NCBI GenBank assembly: GCA_938015525.1
Contig: CALLPC010000019.1
Span: 1-58,318, forward strand
Reading direction: 5' to 3'
From: an uncultured Dehalococcoidia bacterium
GTDB lineage: Bacteria > Chloroflexota > Dehalococcoidia > Tepidiformales > Tepidiformaceae
DNA: 58,318 nt
Below the pieces are notes generated by a model that was given only the letters and a program-made list of their open reading frames with translations, ran no database searches and was not told the origin of the DNA. Every line of letters starts with the position of its first letter. The first letter of the stretch is position 1. The position numbers were made by a program, and so were the translations under genes. Shown here one piece after another: positions 33,011 to 41,020 of the stretch.

Positions 33011-34693
33011 CTGGACGACAGCGGCCTCTACGTTACTCTCGCTGCCGCCCTGGCAGCTGCCGGTATCGGCGCGCTCGGCGCGAGTCTGCTGCGCCAGTCG
33101 GTCATCCTCGGCTATCTCGTCGCGGGGATGGCGATCGGGCCGCACACGCCCGGCTTCGTTGCGGATGTCCCGACGGTCGAGGACCTGGCCGATATCGGTG
33201 TCGTCCTGCTCATGTTCGCCATCGGCCTGCAGCTCTCGTTCCGCGATGTGCGGCAGGTCGGCGGTGTGGCCTTGCTGGGGGGCGGAGCGCAGGTGGTGGT
33301 CACGCTCGGTGCCGTGACGGCGCTCGGCATGCTCGCGGGGCTGGCCTGGCTGCCCGCGCTCTTCCTCGGCGCCGTCGTCTCCAACTCGTCGAGCACCGTG
33401 CTCTCGAAGGTGCTTGCCGACCGGGGCGAGATCGAATCGCTCCATGCACGGGTGGCGCTGGCCTGGTCGACCGTGCAGGACTTCAGCACCATCATCCTCG
33501 TCGTCATCCTCACCGTGCTGGCATCGGATGGCGGTACGGCTTCGCTCGCGGGCGACCTGCTGCGAGCTGTGGGGCTGGCAGTCCTCTACCTCGCGCTGGT
33601 CATCCCGGCGGGCATCCTGCTGCTGCCGCGGTTCTTCGAGTCCGTCGCCCGGCTCGGGAGTACCGAGGTGTTCACCCTCTCCGCGGTCGTGGTGGCGCTC
33701 GGCATCTCGCTGCTGGCGCAGCTGTTCGGCGTCTCGATCGCCCTCGGGGCGTTCGTCGGGGGCATCCTCGTCAACCGGTCCGACCTCTCGCACGAGGTGC
33801 TCGGGCAGCTGAACCCGCTGCGCGACATCTTCGCCGGGCTGTTTTTCGTCTCGGTCGGCATGCTGATCGACCCGCGGGTCCTGCTGGATGAGCCGGTCCT
33901 CCTGCTGCTTTCGGTCGCGGCCATCGTCGTGCTCAAGGGCTGGCTTTCGGTGGGCATTGCGCTGGCGTTTCGCTACCCGGGGCGGACAGCGGTGCTCACC
34001 GGCGCCGTGCTCGCCCAGTCGGCGGAGTTCAGCTTTCTGCTGGCGCGGCTGGGCACGGATACGGGCGCGATTTCGAGCGAGCTGTTTGGCGTGATGCTTG
34101 CGGCGGCCGCGGCCTCGATGGTGTGCTCGCCGGCCGTGCTCGCCGCGGCAGACCCCCTCGGGCGGGCACTCGACCTCCGGCTGCGCGGCAGGGCGCGGCC
34201 GGCCGGCGAGTCACTCGACCCGGGCTTCGCGAACCACGCCATCCTCGCGGGCTACGGCCGGGTGGGCCGCATCGTCCACTCCGCCATCCGCGCCCAGGCC
34301 GTCCCGGTGGTGGTCATCGAGCAGGACGCGGAGACGGTTGCGAAGCTGCGACGGGACGGGGTGACGGTCTTCCAGGGGAGCGCTTCCAACCCGGTGCTGC
34401 TCGAGCGGGCCGGCATCCGCACCGCACGGGCGCTCGTCGTCGCCATCCCGGACCCGCTGAGTACGCGGCGGATCGTTACCTACGCCCGGGGCGCGAATCC
34501 TTCGCTCGACATCGTGGTGCGGACCCACAGCGAGAGCGAGCGGGCCTTCCTCGAGGAGCATGGTGCGGACGAGGCCGTGCTGGGCGAGCTGGAGCTGGCC
34601 CTCGAGATGAGCCGTCACACGCTGAAGGCGTTCCAGGTCGCCGAGCCGGCGGTAGCAGCGGTCCTGGGGCGGCTGCGGTCACGCGCCCGCTGA
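33011..34693 (+). CDS. CPA2 cation/proton antiporter with TrkA-N domain, possible CTG start
   Basis: Monovalent cation/H+ antiporter of the KefB type. Membrane part: about 12 helices (GYLVAGMAIGPHTPGF, VSNSSSTVLSKV). C-terminal NAD-binding TrkA-N domain: HAILAGYGRVGRIVH; no RCK_C domain follows. The first helix (LYVTLAAALAAAGIGALGA) is encoded before the first ATG at 33128, but the open frame back to the stop at 32942 has no ATG, GTG or TTG. CTG at 33011 has GGGAG 8 bases upstream and is the best start (560 residues). A sequencing error is an alternative. The end overlaps the convergent MFS gene by 15 bases. Confidence 0.8.
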   Translation: MDDSGLYVTLAAALAAAGIGALGASLLRQSVILGYLVAGMAIGPHTPGFVADVPTVEDLADIGVVLLMFAIGLQLSFRDVRQVGGVALLGGGAQVVVTLGAVTALGMLAGLAWLPALFLGAVVSNSSSTVLSKVLADRGEIESLHARVALAWSTVQDFSTIILVVILTVLASDGGTASLAGDLLRAVGLAVLYLALVIPAGILLLPRFFESVARLGSTEVFTLSAVVVALGISLLAQLFGVSIALGAFVGGILVNRSDLSHEVLGQLNPLRDIFAGLFFVSVGMLIDPRVLLDEPVLLLLSVAAIVVLKGWLSVGIALAFRYPGRTAVLTGAVLAQSAEFSFLLARLGTDTGAISSELFGVMLAAAAASMVCSPAVLAAADPLGRALDLRLRGRARPAGESLDPGFANHAILAGYGRVGRIVHSAIRAQAVPVVVIEQDAETVAKLRRDGVTVFQGSASNPVLLERAGIRTARALVVAIPDPLSTRRIVTYARGANPSLDIVVRTHSESERAFLEEHGADEAVLGELELALEMSRHTLKAFQVAEPAVAAVLGRLRSRAR

Positions 34694-35998
34694 GGGCGCG
34701 GCATCGGGTTCGAGCGCGGGCCGCCGGGCGACGAGCGCGCGGGCGCGGTCGAGCTCGGCCAGCAGCAGGCAGCCGGCGACGAGGAGGGCCATCCCGGCGA
34801 GGGTGACCCGGGCGCCGGCGTAGGTGGTGCCGATGCCGAGCGCGAGGAGCGGCAGCGAAATCGCCGTCTCGGTGATGGTGAGCTGGACGGCGAACACGCG
34901 GCCGTGCTGACCCGCGGGCGCCGTCTCGGTCAGCGCTACCCGGCCGGCGATGAGCAGCCCGGAGAGCGATGCGCCGAGCAGGAAGGCAACCGGGACGGCA
35001 ACCGCAAAGGTCGTGTTCATCTCGGCCTCGAGCCGGGCGACGGGCGGGATGTGGCTGTACTGGGCGACGGCGGTGATGCCGTAATCGAGTGCGGCGAGCG
35101 CCGCGAGCGAGGCCACGAGGCCGAGGAGCGAGAACCGCAGCACCTCATGGGCGCGGGCGAGCGTGAGTTCGCGGCTGCACCACCAGAGCCCGGCGAGGAT
35201 GCCGAGGATGCCCGGCACGAAGAGGTACGCGATCGCGTCCCAGCCGAGGCCGAGGTCGCGCTCCAGGTAAAACGGGAGCGCGACGACGATGCCCTTCGAG
35301 ACGACCATCTTCAGGCCGAGCGCGATGACGGCGTAGCGGGCGATCGATTCGCGGCCGAAGAACCGCATCGTCGCGCCGAAGGAGAGGGCGGCGCGGGCGC
35401 TGCCAGCAGCAAACGCCCGCGCCAGCGGAGCGACACGCACGGCCAGCACCGCGGTCAGGAGGAAGAGGAGGGACAGGCCGACTGCGGCGCCGATGACCAT
35501 GGCCGTGGGACCGCCGAGGAAGTAGAGCGCAGGGGCGAGCACGAGCATGCCGGCACCCTGCCCCCCGTACTGGAGGGCGGCGAACCACGCGTGCACCCGG
35601 CCGACGTGGGCGTCCTGGAGCGGCCGCACGAGGGCGAGCTCGGCCGGGGTGAAGACCTGGGAGCCGGTGGAGTAGAGGAACGCGAGCACCCACGCGCTGG
35701 TGCCGCCGTCGAGCCACCAGATGCCGGCAGCGACGGGCAGGAGGCGGAGGAGGGCGCCGACGGCGTAGCCGAGCCCGGGGCCGAGCCGGTCGGCGAGGGA
35801 GCCGCCGGGCAGCCCGAGGACGATCGACGGGATGAGCATCGCGATGAAGAGGCTGGAGAGGTCGAGCGCGGGCTTCGAGCTCGTCCCGGCGACGAGGAAG
35901 AGGGCGGCGAGCCAGACGTTCTGGGACGTCTGCGCCGTGAAGCGGGCGGCGTAGCAGAGCGTGCGTTCGAAGCGGAGCGATGGGGCGGCGGCGTGCAC
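34679..35998 (-). CDS. MFS transporter under a c-di-AMP riboswitch
   Basis: A 439-residue carrier with about 12 helices, motif A as GGSLADRLGPGLG, and a second-half GLLIAGRVALTETAP segment. It belongs to the broad exporter-like MFS group; the substrate is unknown. The GTG at 35998 has GGGAGGAG 3 bases upstream. The leader, from a TATAGT promoter at 36209-36214, contains a full c-di-AMP riboswitch, so its expression should follow the second messenger that sets potassium and osmotic balance. A potassium/proton-type antiporter gene is convergent with it. Confidence 0.85.
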   Translation of the reverse strand: MHAAAPSLRFERTLCYAARFTAQTSQNVWLAALFLVAGTSSKPALDLSSLFIAMLIPSIVLGLPGGSLADRLGPGLGYAVGALLRLLPVAAGIWWLDGGTSAWVLAFLYSTGSQVFTPAELALVRPLQDAHVGRVHAWFAALQYGGQGAGMLVLAPALYFLGGPTAMVIGAAVGLSLLFLLTAVLAVRVAPLARAFAAGSARAALSFGATMRFFGRESIARYAVIALGLKMVVSKGIVVALPFYLERDLGLGWDAIAYLFVPGILGILAGLWWCSRELTLARAHEVLRFSLLGLVASLAALAALDYGITAVAQYSHIPPVARLEAEMNTTFAVAVPVAFLLGASLSGLLIAGRVALTETAPAGQHGRVFAVQLTITETAISLPLLALGIGTTYAGARVTLAGMALLVAGCLLLAELDRARALVARRPALEPDAAPSAGA

Positions 35999-36052
35999 CG
36001 TCTCCTCCCGGTCGTGCTCGGGGCCAGGCTGGGAGGCCCGGCCGGGGTCCGC

Positions 36053-36083
36053 GAGAGACCGGGCGGGCGGCGCCGCGTCTCTC
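36053..36083 (-). promoter_or_regulatory. Possible expression-platform hairpin after the riboswitch
   Basis: GAGAGAC and GTCTCTC (36077-36083 and 36053-36059) can pair around a GC-rich loop. The first arm overlaps the 3' end of the aptamer, so this stem and the complete aptamer may exclude each other. No T-run follows, so the mode of control is unclear. Confidence 0.4.
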
Positions 36084-36206
36084 CCAAGAGCCTGCGAGGT
36101 TAGCTGCCGGGTTCGGCATTGGGAGTTGCCTACGCGCTCACGCGCGATTCACCCCGTGACGTTGGGTCCCCCGCTCCCCGCGCCCTGCGCGGGGATTCGG
36201 CCTCGC
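36079..36206 (-). promoter_or_regulatory. c-di-AMP riboswitch (ydaO-yuaA type)
   Basis: Read on the minus strand the conserved blocks occur in order: GAGGCCGAATCC at the 5' end, AGCGGGGGACCCA, GGGGTGAATC, a variable hairpin GCGCGTGAGCGC, then CCGAACCCGGCAGCTAACC, TCGCAGGC and GGGAGAG. This is the pattern of the ydaO aptamer that binds two c-di-AMP molecules. The 5' strand of P1 begins about where transcription from TATAGT should start. It lies in the leader of the MFS gene that starts at 35998. Confidence 0.92.
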
Positions 36207-36208
36207 AC

Positions 36209-36214
36209 ACTATA
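36209..36214 (-). promoter_or_regulatory. -10 element of the riboswitch-MFS transcript
   Basis: On the minus strand TATAGT stands 3 to 8 bases before the aptamer. No good -35 is visible. It lies beyond the end of ileS, so the MFS gene has its own promoter. Confidence 0.55.
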
Positions 36215-36273
36215 CACGCTCGGTAAGCGCTCCGTAGTCGAACCGTTAACGCACCACGAACGGCACCGGCCGC

Positions 36274-39200
36274 TCAGCCGGCACGCTGCACGCCGAAGAC
36301 GACGCGGGTGCCCTCGAGGTCGTCCTCGGCGCGGGCGGCGCCGGCGGGCGGCTCGGATGCGCTGAGCTCGGTAGCCAGCGTCTCGCCGCGGATGTACTCG
36401 CCGTGGCTGGCGAGGACCCGCTGCACGTCGGCATCGCCGGCGACCCAGGCGCGGATGCGGTCCGCCAGCTCGAAGCCGGCTTCGCGGCGGAGGTCCTGCA
36501 GGCGCCGGACGATTTCGCGGGCGAGCCCCTCATCGGCGAGCTCGGGTGTGATGGCGGTGGCCACGGCGACGGTGTAGCCGGCCTCCTGGGCAGCGGCGTA
36601 CCCCTCCCGGTCCTGCGCCTGGAGCAGGATGTCGCCCGGTTCGAGTTCGAGGCCGGCGACGGTGATCGGGCGGCCGCGGCGGACGGCGGCGGCTACCTCG
36701 GCGGGGTCGAGCGCGGCGAGCCCCTGCCGGATGGCGCCGAGGGCCTGGCCGTACTTCGGCCCGAGGACGGGGAGGTTCGGCTTCACGTCGTAGGCCACCA
36801 CCCCGGTCTCGTCGTCGATGCGGCGGAGGGCCTTCGCGTTCAGCTCTTCGAGGACGAGGTGGGCGTTTCGCTCGAGGATGTCGGCCTCGGCGGGGTCGCG
36901 CAGCTTCACCGCGACTTCGGCGACGGGCTGGCGGACCTTGATTCCGGCTTTCGCGCGGGCGGCCCGGCCCAGCGAGCAGAGCCGCTTGATGAGCTGGGTC
37001 TCGGCGTTCAGGCGGGCGTCGATGCGGGCGAGGTCGGGCTCCGGCCAATCGGCGAGGTGGACGCTCTCGGGCGCGCCCGGGTCGACGGTGCGGACGAGGT
37101 TCTGCCAGAGCTCCTCGGCGAGGAAGGGGGTGAACGGCGCGAGCAGCTTCGCGAGGGTGGTGAGGGCGGCGTAGAGGGTTTCATAGGCGCTCTGCTTGTC
37201 GGCATCGCCCGGGGTGGCGCCCCGCCAGAAGCGGCGGCGGGAGCGGCGGACGTACCAGTTCGAGAGGTCATCGACGAACGCTTCGATGGCGCGGGCAGCG
37301 TCCGTCGGGTCGTACTGCTCGAGCTCGTCGGTGACCTTCGCGACGAGGGCGTTCAGCTCGCTGAGGAGCCAGCGGTCGAGCTCGGCGGTGGGTTCGAGGC
37401 GGCCGGAGGGGCGAAAGCCATCGATGCTGGCGTAACTGACGAAGAAGCTGTAGGTGTTCCAGAGGGTGAGGAGGAAGCGGCGGAGGCCCTCTTCGACGAG
37501 GCCGGCGCTGAAGCGGCGGGGCATCCCGGCGGGGCTGGCGGCGTACATGTACCAGCGGGTCGCGTCGGCGCCGTGCTTTTCGACCACCGTCCACGGGTCG
37601 ACGGTGTTGCCCCGGCTCTTGGACATCTTGTTGCCTTTTTCGTCGTTGATGTGGCCGAGGCAGATGACGTTCCGGTAGGCGATGCCGTCGGGGATGGCGC
37701 CGGCGGCGTGGAGGAGGGTCGCTTCCGCGTGGAGGGTGTAGAACCAGCCGCGGGTCTGGTCGATCGCCTCGCAGATGAAATCCGCGGGGAAGTGGCGGCG
37801 GAACTCGGCCTCGTGCTCGAAGGGGAAGTGCCACTGGGCGTAGGGCATGGCGCCGCTATCGAACCAGGCGTCGGCCACCTCGGGGACGCGCCGGGCGGTG
37901 CCGCCGCAGGCGGCGCAGCGGATGGTGACCGCATCGACGTACGGGCGGTGGAGCTCGGCGAGCGCCTCGGCGGCGGCGCGGTCTTCGGCCCGCTCGATGA
38001 GCTCGGCCTTCGAGCCGATACAGGCGGCCTCGCCGCACCGTTCGCACCGCCAGAAGGGGAGGGGGGTACCCCAGTACCGCTCGCGGCTGACGGCCCAGTC
38101 GATGTTGTTGGCCAGCCAGTTGCCGAAGCGGCCGTGCTTGATGTGCTCGGGGTACCAGTTGATGCGTTCGTTGCCGGCGAGCAGCTGCTCGCGGAGGGCG
38201 GTGGTGCGGAGGTACCAGCTCGGCTTGGCGTAGTAGAGGAGCGGGGTGCCGCAGCGCCAGCAGAAGGGGTAGGTGTGGCGGATGGTCCCCTTTTTCAGGA
38301 GGAGGCCGCGCTCTTCGAGGTCGCGCTCGATATCGCGGTCGGCCTGCTTGGCGAACCTGCCGGCGCCGGGCAGCCCCTCGGCCATGATGCCGCGGAGGTC
38401 GATCGGCTGGGCGAAGAGGAGCCGGTGGTGCTTCCCCTCTTCGAAGTCCTCGCCGCCGAAGGCGGGGGCGATGTGGACGATGCCGGAGCCGTCCTCGAGG
38501 GAGACGTAGTCGGCGGCGATGACCCGGCGGAGGCCGTCGGTCGATTCGCCGGGCGCGAGCGGGCGGAGGTGGCCTTCCTCGTCGAACCGGAGGACCTGGT
38601 GGCCGAGCAGCTCCGGCCGGTAGAGCGGTTCGTAGGCGAGGCCGACGAGCGCCGCCCCGCGGAGGGCCGCGGCGCGGGCCGCACCCTCGCCGAGCACCTT
38701 CGGCGCGAGCGCCTCGGCGAGGATGACTGCCTCCCCGTCGAGCTCGTAGACGCCGTACTCGGCATCGGCCTTCACGGCGAGGGCCACGTTGCCCGGCAGG
38801 GTCCACGGGGTGGTCGTCCAGGCGACGAGCGCCAGCGGCCCTTCGGTGCGGTAGCCGGCGGCGGCGAGCGCATCGCCGGGGATGCGGAACTTTACGAAGA
38901 CGGAGGGGTCGGGCACGTCGTCCTGGTAGCCGAGGGCCACCTCGTGGTCGGAGAGGCTGGTGCCGCAGCGCGGGCAGTGGGGCGTGGAGCGGTAGTCCTG
39001 GTAGACGAGGCCGGCATCCCAGAGCTGCTTGAAGATCCACCAGCAGGTTTCGATGTAGCCGTCGTCGTAGGTGACGTACGGGTGGTCGTAATCGGCCCAG
39101 AAGGCGATCCGCTCGCTGAGGCGGGTCCACTCCTCGACGTAGCGGGAGACGGACGCTTTGCACTTTTCGTTAAAGGCGGCGATGCCGTAGGCCTCGATTT

Positions 39201-39519
39201 CGGGCTTGGATTTGAGGCCGAGCTCTTTTTCGATTTCGAGCTCGACGGGGAGGCCGTGGGTATCCCAGCCGCCCTTGCGGGGGACGCGGTAGCCGCGCAT
39301 CGTCCGGTAGCGGGGGACGAGGTCCTTGAAGACGCGGGAGAGGACGTGGTGGATGCCGGGACGGGCGTTGGCGGTCGGCGGGCCTTCGTAGAAGACGAAG
39401 AGGCGGTCGGCGGGGCGCTGCTCGATGCTCTTTTCGAAGATGCGGTGCTCCTTCCAGAACTGAAGGATGCGTTCTTCGAGGGCGGGGAAGCTGACCTTCG
39501 GGTCGACGGGTCGGAACAC
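36274..39519 (-). CDS. ileS: Isoleucyl-tRNA synthetase
   Basis: Charges tRNA-Ile. The 1081 residues correspond to the longer, eukaryotic-like (type 2) IleS. Seen: the HIGH-type motif in NARPGIHHVL (about 51-60), the class I KMSKS loop in GNKMSKSRGN, an editing domain with WTTTPWTLPGN, and Cys pairs CWRCG and CERCG, which may bind zinc. The GTG at 39519 was chosen because GGAGG lies 5 bases before it and the protein then begins FRPVDPKVSFPALEE, the normal IleS start; an ATG at 39546 would add 9 residues. A T-box leader precedes it. Confidence 0.95.
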   Translation of the reverse strand: MFRPVDPKVSFPALEERILQFWKEHRIFEKSIEQRPADRLFVFYEGPPTANARPGIHHVLSRVFKDLVPRYRTMRGYRVPRKGGWDTHGLPVELEIEKELGLKSKPEIEAYGIAAFNEKCKASVSRYVEEWTRLSERIAFWADYDHPYVTYDDGYIETCWWIFKQLWDAGLVYQDYRSTPHCPRCGTSLSDHEVALGYQDDVPDPSVFVKFRIPGDALAAAGYRTEGPLALVAWTTTPWTLPGNVALAVKADAEYGVYELDGEAVILAEALAPKVLGEGAARAAALRGAALVGLAYEPLYRPELLGHQVLRFDEEGHLRPLAPGESTDGLRRVIAADYVSLEDGSGIVHIAPAFGGEDFEEGKHHRLLFAQPIDLRGIMAEGLPGAGRFAKQADRDIERDLEERGLLLKKGTIRHTYPFCWRCGTPLLYYAKPSWYLRTTALREQLLAGNERINWYPEHIKHGRFGNWLANNIDWAVSRERYWGTPLPFWRCERCGEAACIGSKAELIERAEDRAAAEALAELHRPYVDAVTIRCAACGGTARRVPEVADAWFDSGAMPYAQWHFPFEHEAEFRRHFPADFICEAIDQTRGWFYTLHAEATLLHAAGAIPDGIAYRNVICLGHINDEKGNKMSKSRGNTVDPWTVVEKHGADATRWYMYAASPAGMPRRFSAGLVEEGLRRFLLTLWNTYSFFVSYASIDGFRPSGRLEPTAELDRWLLSELNALVAKVTDELEQYDPTDAARAIEAFVDDLSNWYVRRSRRRFWRGATPGDADKQSAYETLYAALTTLAKLLAPFTPFLAEELWQNLVRTVDPGAPESVHLADWPEPDLARIDARLNAETQLIKRLCSLGRAARAKAGIKVRQPVAEVAVKLRDPAEADILERNAHLVLEELNAKALRRIDDETGVVAYDVKPNLPVLGPKYGQALGAIRQGLAALDPAEVAAAVRRGRPITVAGLELEPGDILLQAQDREGYAAAQEAGYTVAVATAITPELADEGLAREIVRRLQDLRREAGFELADRIRAWVAGDADVQRVLASHGEYIRGETLATELSASEPPAGAARAEDDLEGTRVVFGVQRAG

Positions 39520-39659
39520 GGTGGCCTCCGGTGCGGAAAGCAGCATTGACGCCGGCGGGTCGAGCGGCGAAGGCCGCGGAGGGCGGCAGTATCGTACCCT
39601 TCGGCGAGAGATGAACGCGCGCACGGAGGCCCGGACACGACGACGCGCGCCTGCCACCG

Positions 39660-39905
39660 GTCCAGGGACGGGCGCGCGCGCCCGCGGTACCACCCTGGTT
39701 CCCGCCCGGCGGCGGGCACTCGCGGGGCGCCAGCACGCCCCTGCCCGTGGTAACGGTGGGCCTCCGCCCGGGTCTACTGGGCGCGGGGGGCGCCGTTCGG
39801 CCGGGGGCTCGGGAGGGATGTTCGCACCGCCGGACCGCACCCCCTTCCACCCGCCGGGGCTCGCTGGCCGGCCGTCGCGGCGCTACGCGTCTCCGTCATC
39901 GCCGA
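39660..39905 (-). promoter_or_regulatory. T-box leader of ileS (isoleucine specifier ATC)
   Basis: This fills most of the 417-base gap before ileS. On the minus strand the order is GATGACGGAGACGCGTAG (5' part of stem I), AGCGAGCCCCGGCGGGTGG, the specifier ATC (39817-39819) in GCGAACATCCC, and the T-box GGTGGTACCGCG (39684-39695). CCAGGG (39693-39698) pairs with CCCTGG (39662-39667) to form the antiterminator-like stem that exposes TGGT to the tRNA acceptor end. Uncharged tRNA-Ile should raise IleS synthesis. No T-run terminator follows, so control may be translational. Confidence 0.9.
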
Positions 39906-39936
39906 TGGGACTCACTACAGCAGCGCCCCGGGGGGA

Positions 39937-40962
39937 ATGTCAATGCTGAGCCGGCGGCGGTTCCTCCTCGCCCTCGGCGCCCTCTCGGCCGGCGGGCTGG
40001 CGGCCGCCTGCGGCGGCAACCCCCCGAGCGACAGCTTCGCCCGGCCGGTCGAAACGCCGGAACCGACGCCGACGAAACCGGTGCCGACGCCGGAACCGCG
40101 CCCGGAGCCGACCGAGTTCCGGGTGGCCTACCTCAACCTGATGAGCCCGATCGCGACGGATGCGAACGATACGAGCGCCGGCGACACCTTCGACGAGCGG
40201 TTGAAGCTCGTGGCCGAGGAGCTCCGGAGCTACCGGCCGGACCTCGCGGGCTTCAGCGAGGCGACCTGGACGGCGACGCACGGCTCGGCCGTGGCGAAAC
40301 TCGCCGCCGAGCTGAAGATGGAGCCGCTCTTCGTGCAGGCGAACCCGTGGTTCACGAACCGGACCGAGGCGCAGAACCGCGAGCTCGCGAAGCAGATCGG
40401 CTTCGAGGAAGGCGAGCTCATCCTCGTGCGGAGCGACCGCTGGGTCGTGCAGGGCGCGACGCCCGCCTGGCTGAACCCCCGCACCAGCGAGACGGAAGGG
40501 CGGGCCGCCCTCCACGTCCGGATCAAGGGCCCGCCGGCCCTGCCGACGATCGATGCGTTCATCACCCACCTCACGGGGGGAAGCGAGCGGCTCCGGGGGC
40601 AGCAGGCGGAATCGTTCGCCCGGTTCGTCCAGGCCCAGCGCGGCGGGGGCCCGGCCATCATCCTGGCCGACCTCTCCGACCCGCCGGGCTCGCCCGCCTA
40701 CGAGGCGATCCGGGCGCTCGGCTTCGAAGACCCGCTCGCCGTGACGAACCCGGGCACCTGCTGCCGGCCGGGCATCATCGGCGAGCAGCCGCCGCCGGCC
40801 CGGCGAACGTCGTTCATCTTCTCCGCCGGCTGGAGCGCCTCGGTGGCGGGGCCCCTGGCCGACCGGCCGGGCGAACTGGGCGACGGCCGGCTGCTCTACG
40901 CGAGCGACCACAACGGGCTCTGGGCCCTCTTCCCCGTCCCGAAGACCGGGGCCGCGAACTGA
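39937..40962 (+). CDS. Lipoprotein of the endonuclease/exonuclease/phosphatase fold
   Basis: A 341-residue exported protein. The N-terminus RRRFLLALGALSAGG is twin-arginine-like and ends in a lipobox (LAAAC, Cys at about 26). A Pro/Thr linker is followed by a domain resembling EEP metallophosphoesterases: FRVAYLNLMS, a FSEATW segment (Glu of the metal site), DAFITHL and the terminal SDHNGLWALF. A conserved Asp-His pair at the end suits the family. The substrate is unknown. Its ATG lies next to the divergent ileS T-box promoter region, so the two are probably transcribed from one shared space. Confidence 0.8.
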   Translation: MSMLSRRRFLLALGALSAGGLAAACGGNPPSDSFARPVETPEPTPTKPVPTPEPRPEPTEFRVAYLNLMSPIATDANDTSAGDTFDERLKLVAEELRSYRPDLAGFSEATWTATHGSAVAKLAAELKMEPLFVQANPWFTNRTEAQNRELAKQIGFEEGELILVRSDRWVVQGATPAWLNPRTSETEGRAALHVRIKGPPALPTIDAFITHLTGGSERLRGQQAESFARFVQAQRGGGPAIILADLSDPPGSPAYEAIRALGFEDPLAVTNPGTCCRPGIIGEQPPPARRTSFIFSAGWSASVAGPLADRPGELGDGRLLYASDHNGLWALFPVPKTGAAN

Positions 40963-40988
40963 CCCGCGCAGCCGGCCGCCCGCTGTCC

Positions 40989-40994
40989 TAGAAT
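40989..40994 (+). promoter_or_regulatory. -10 element for the TPR gene
   Basis: TAGAAT lies 26 bases before the ATG at 41021, giving a leader of about 20 bases with GGGGGA near the start codon. Confidence 0.35.
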
Positions 40995-41020
40995 GCGCGC
41001 ACGCCGCCCCGGGGGATACC

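Noticed and set aside
36403..39549. Open frame of 1048 codons on the plus strand opposite ileS
   Set aside because: Mirror frame of a highly conserved gene; no domain or start signal.
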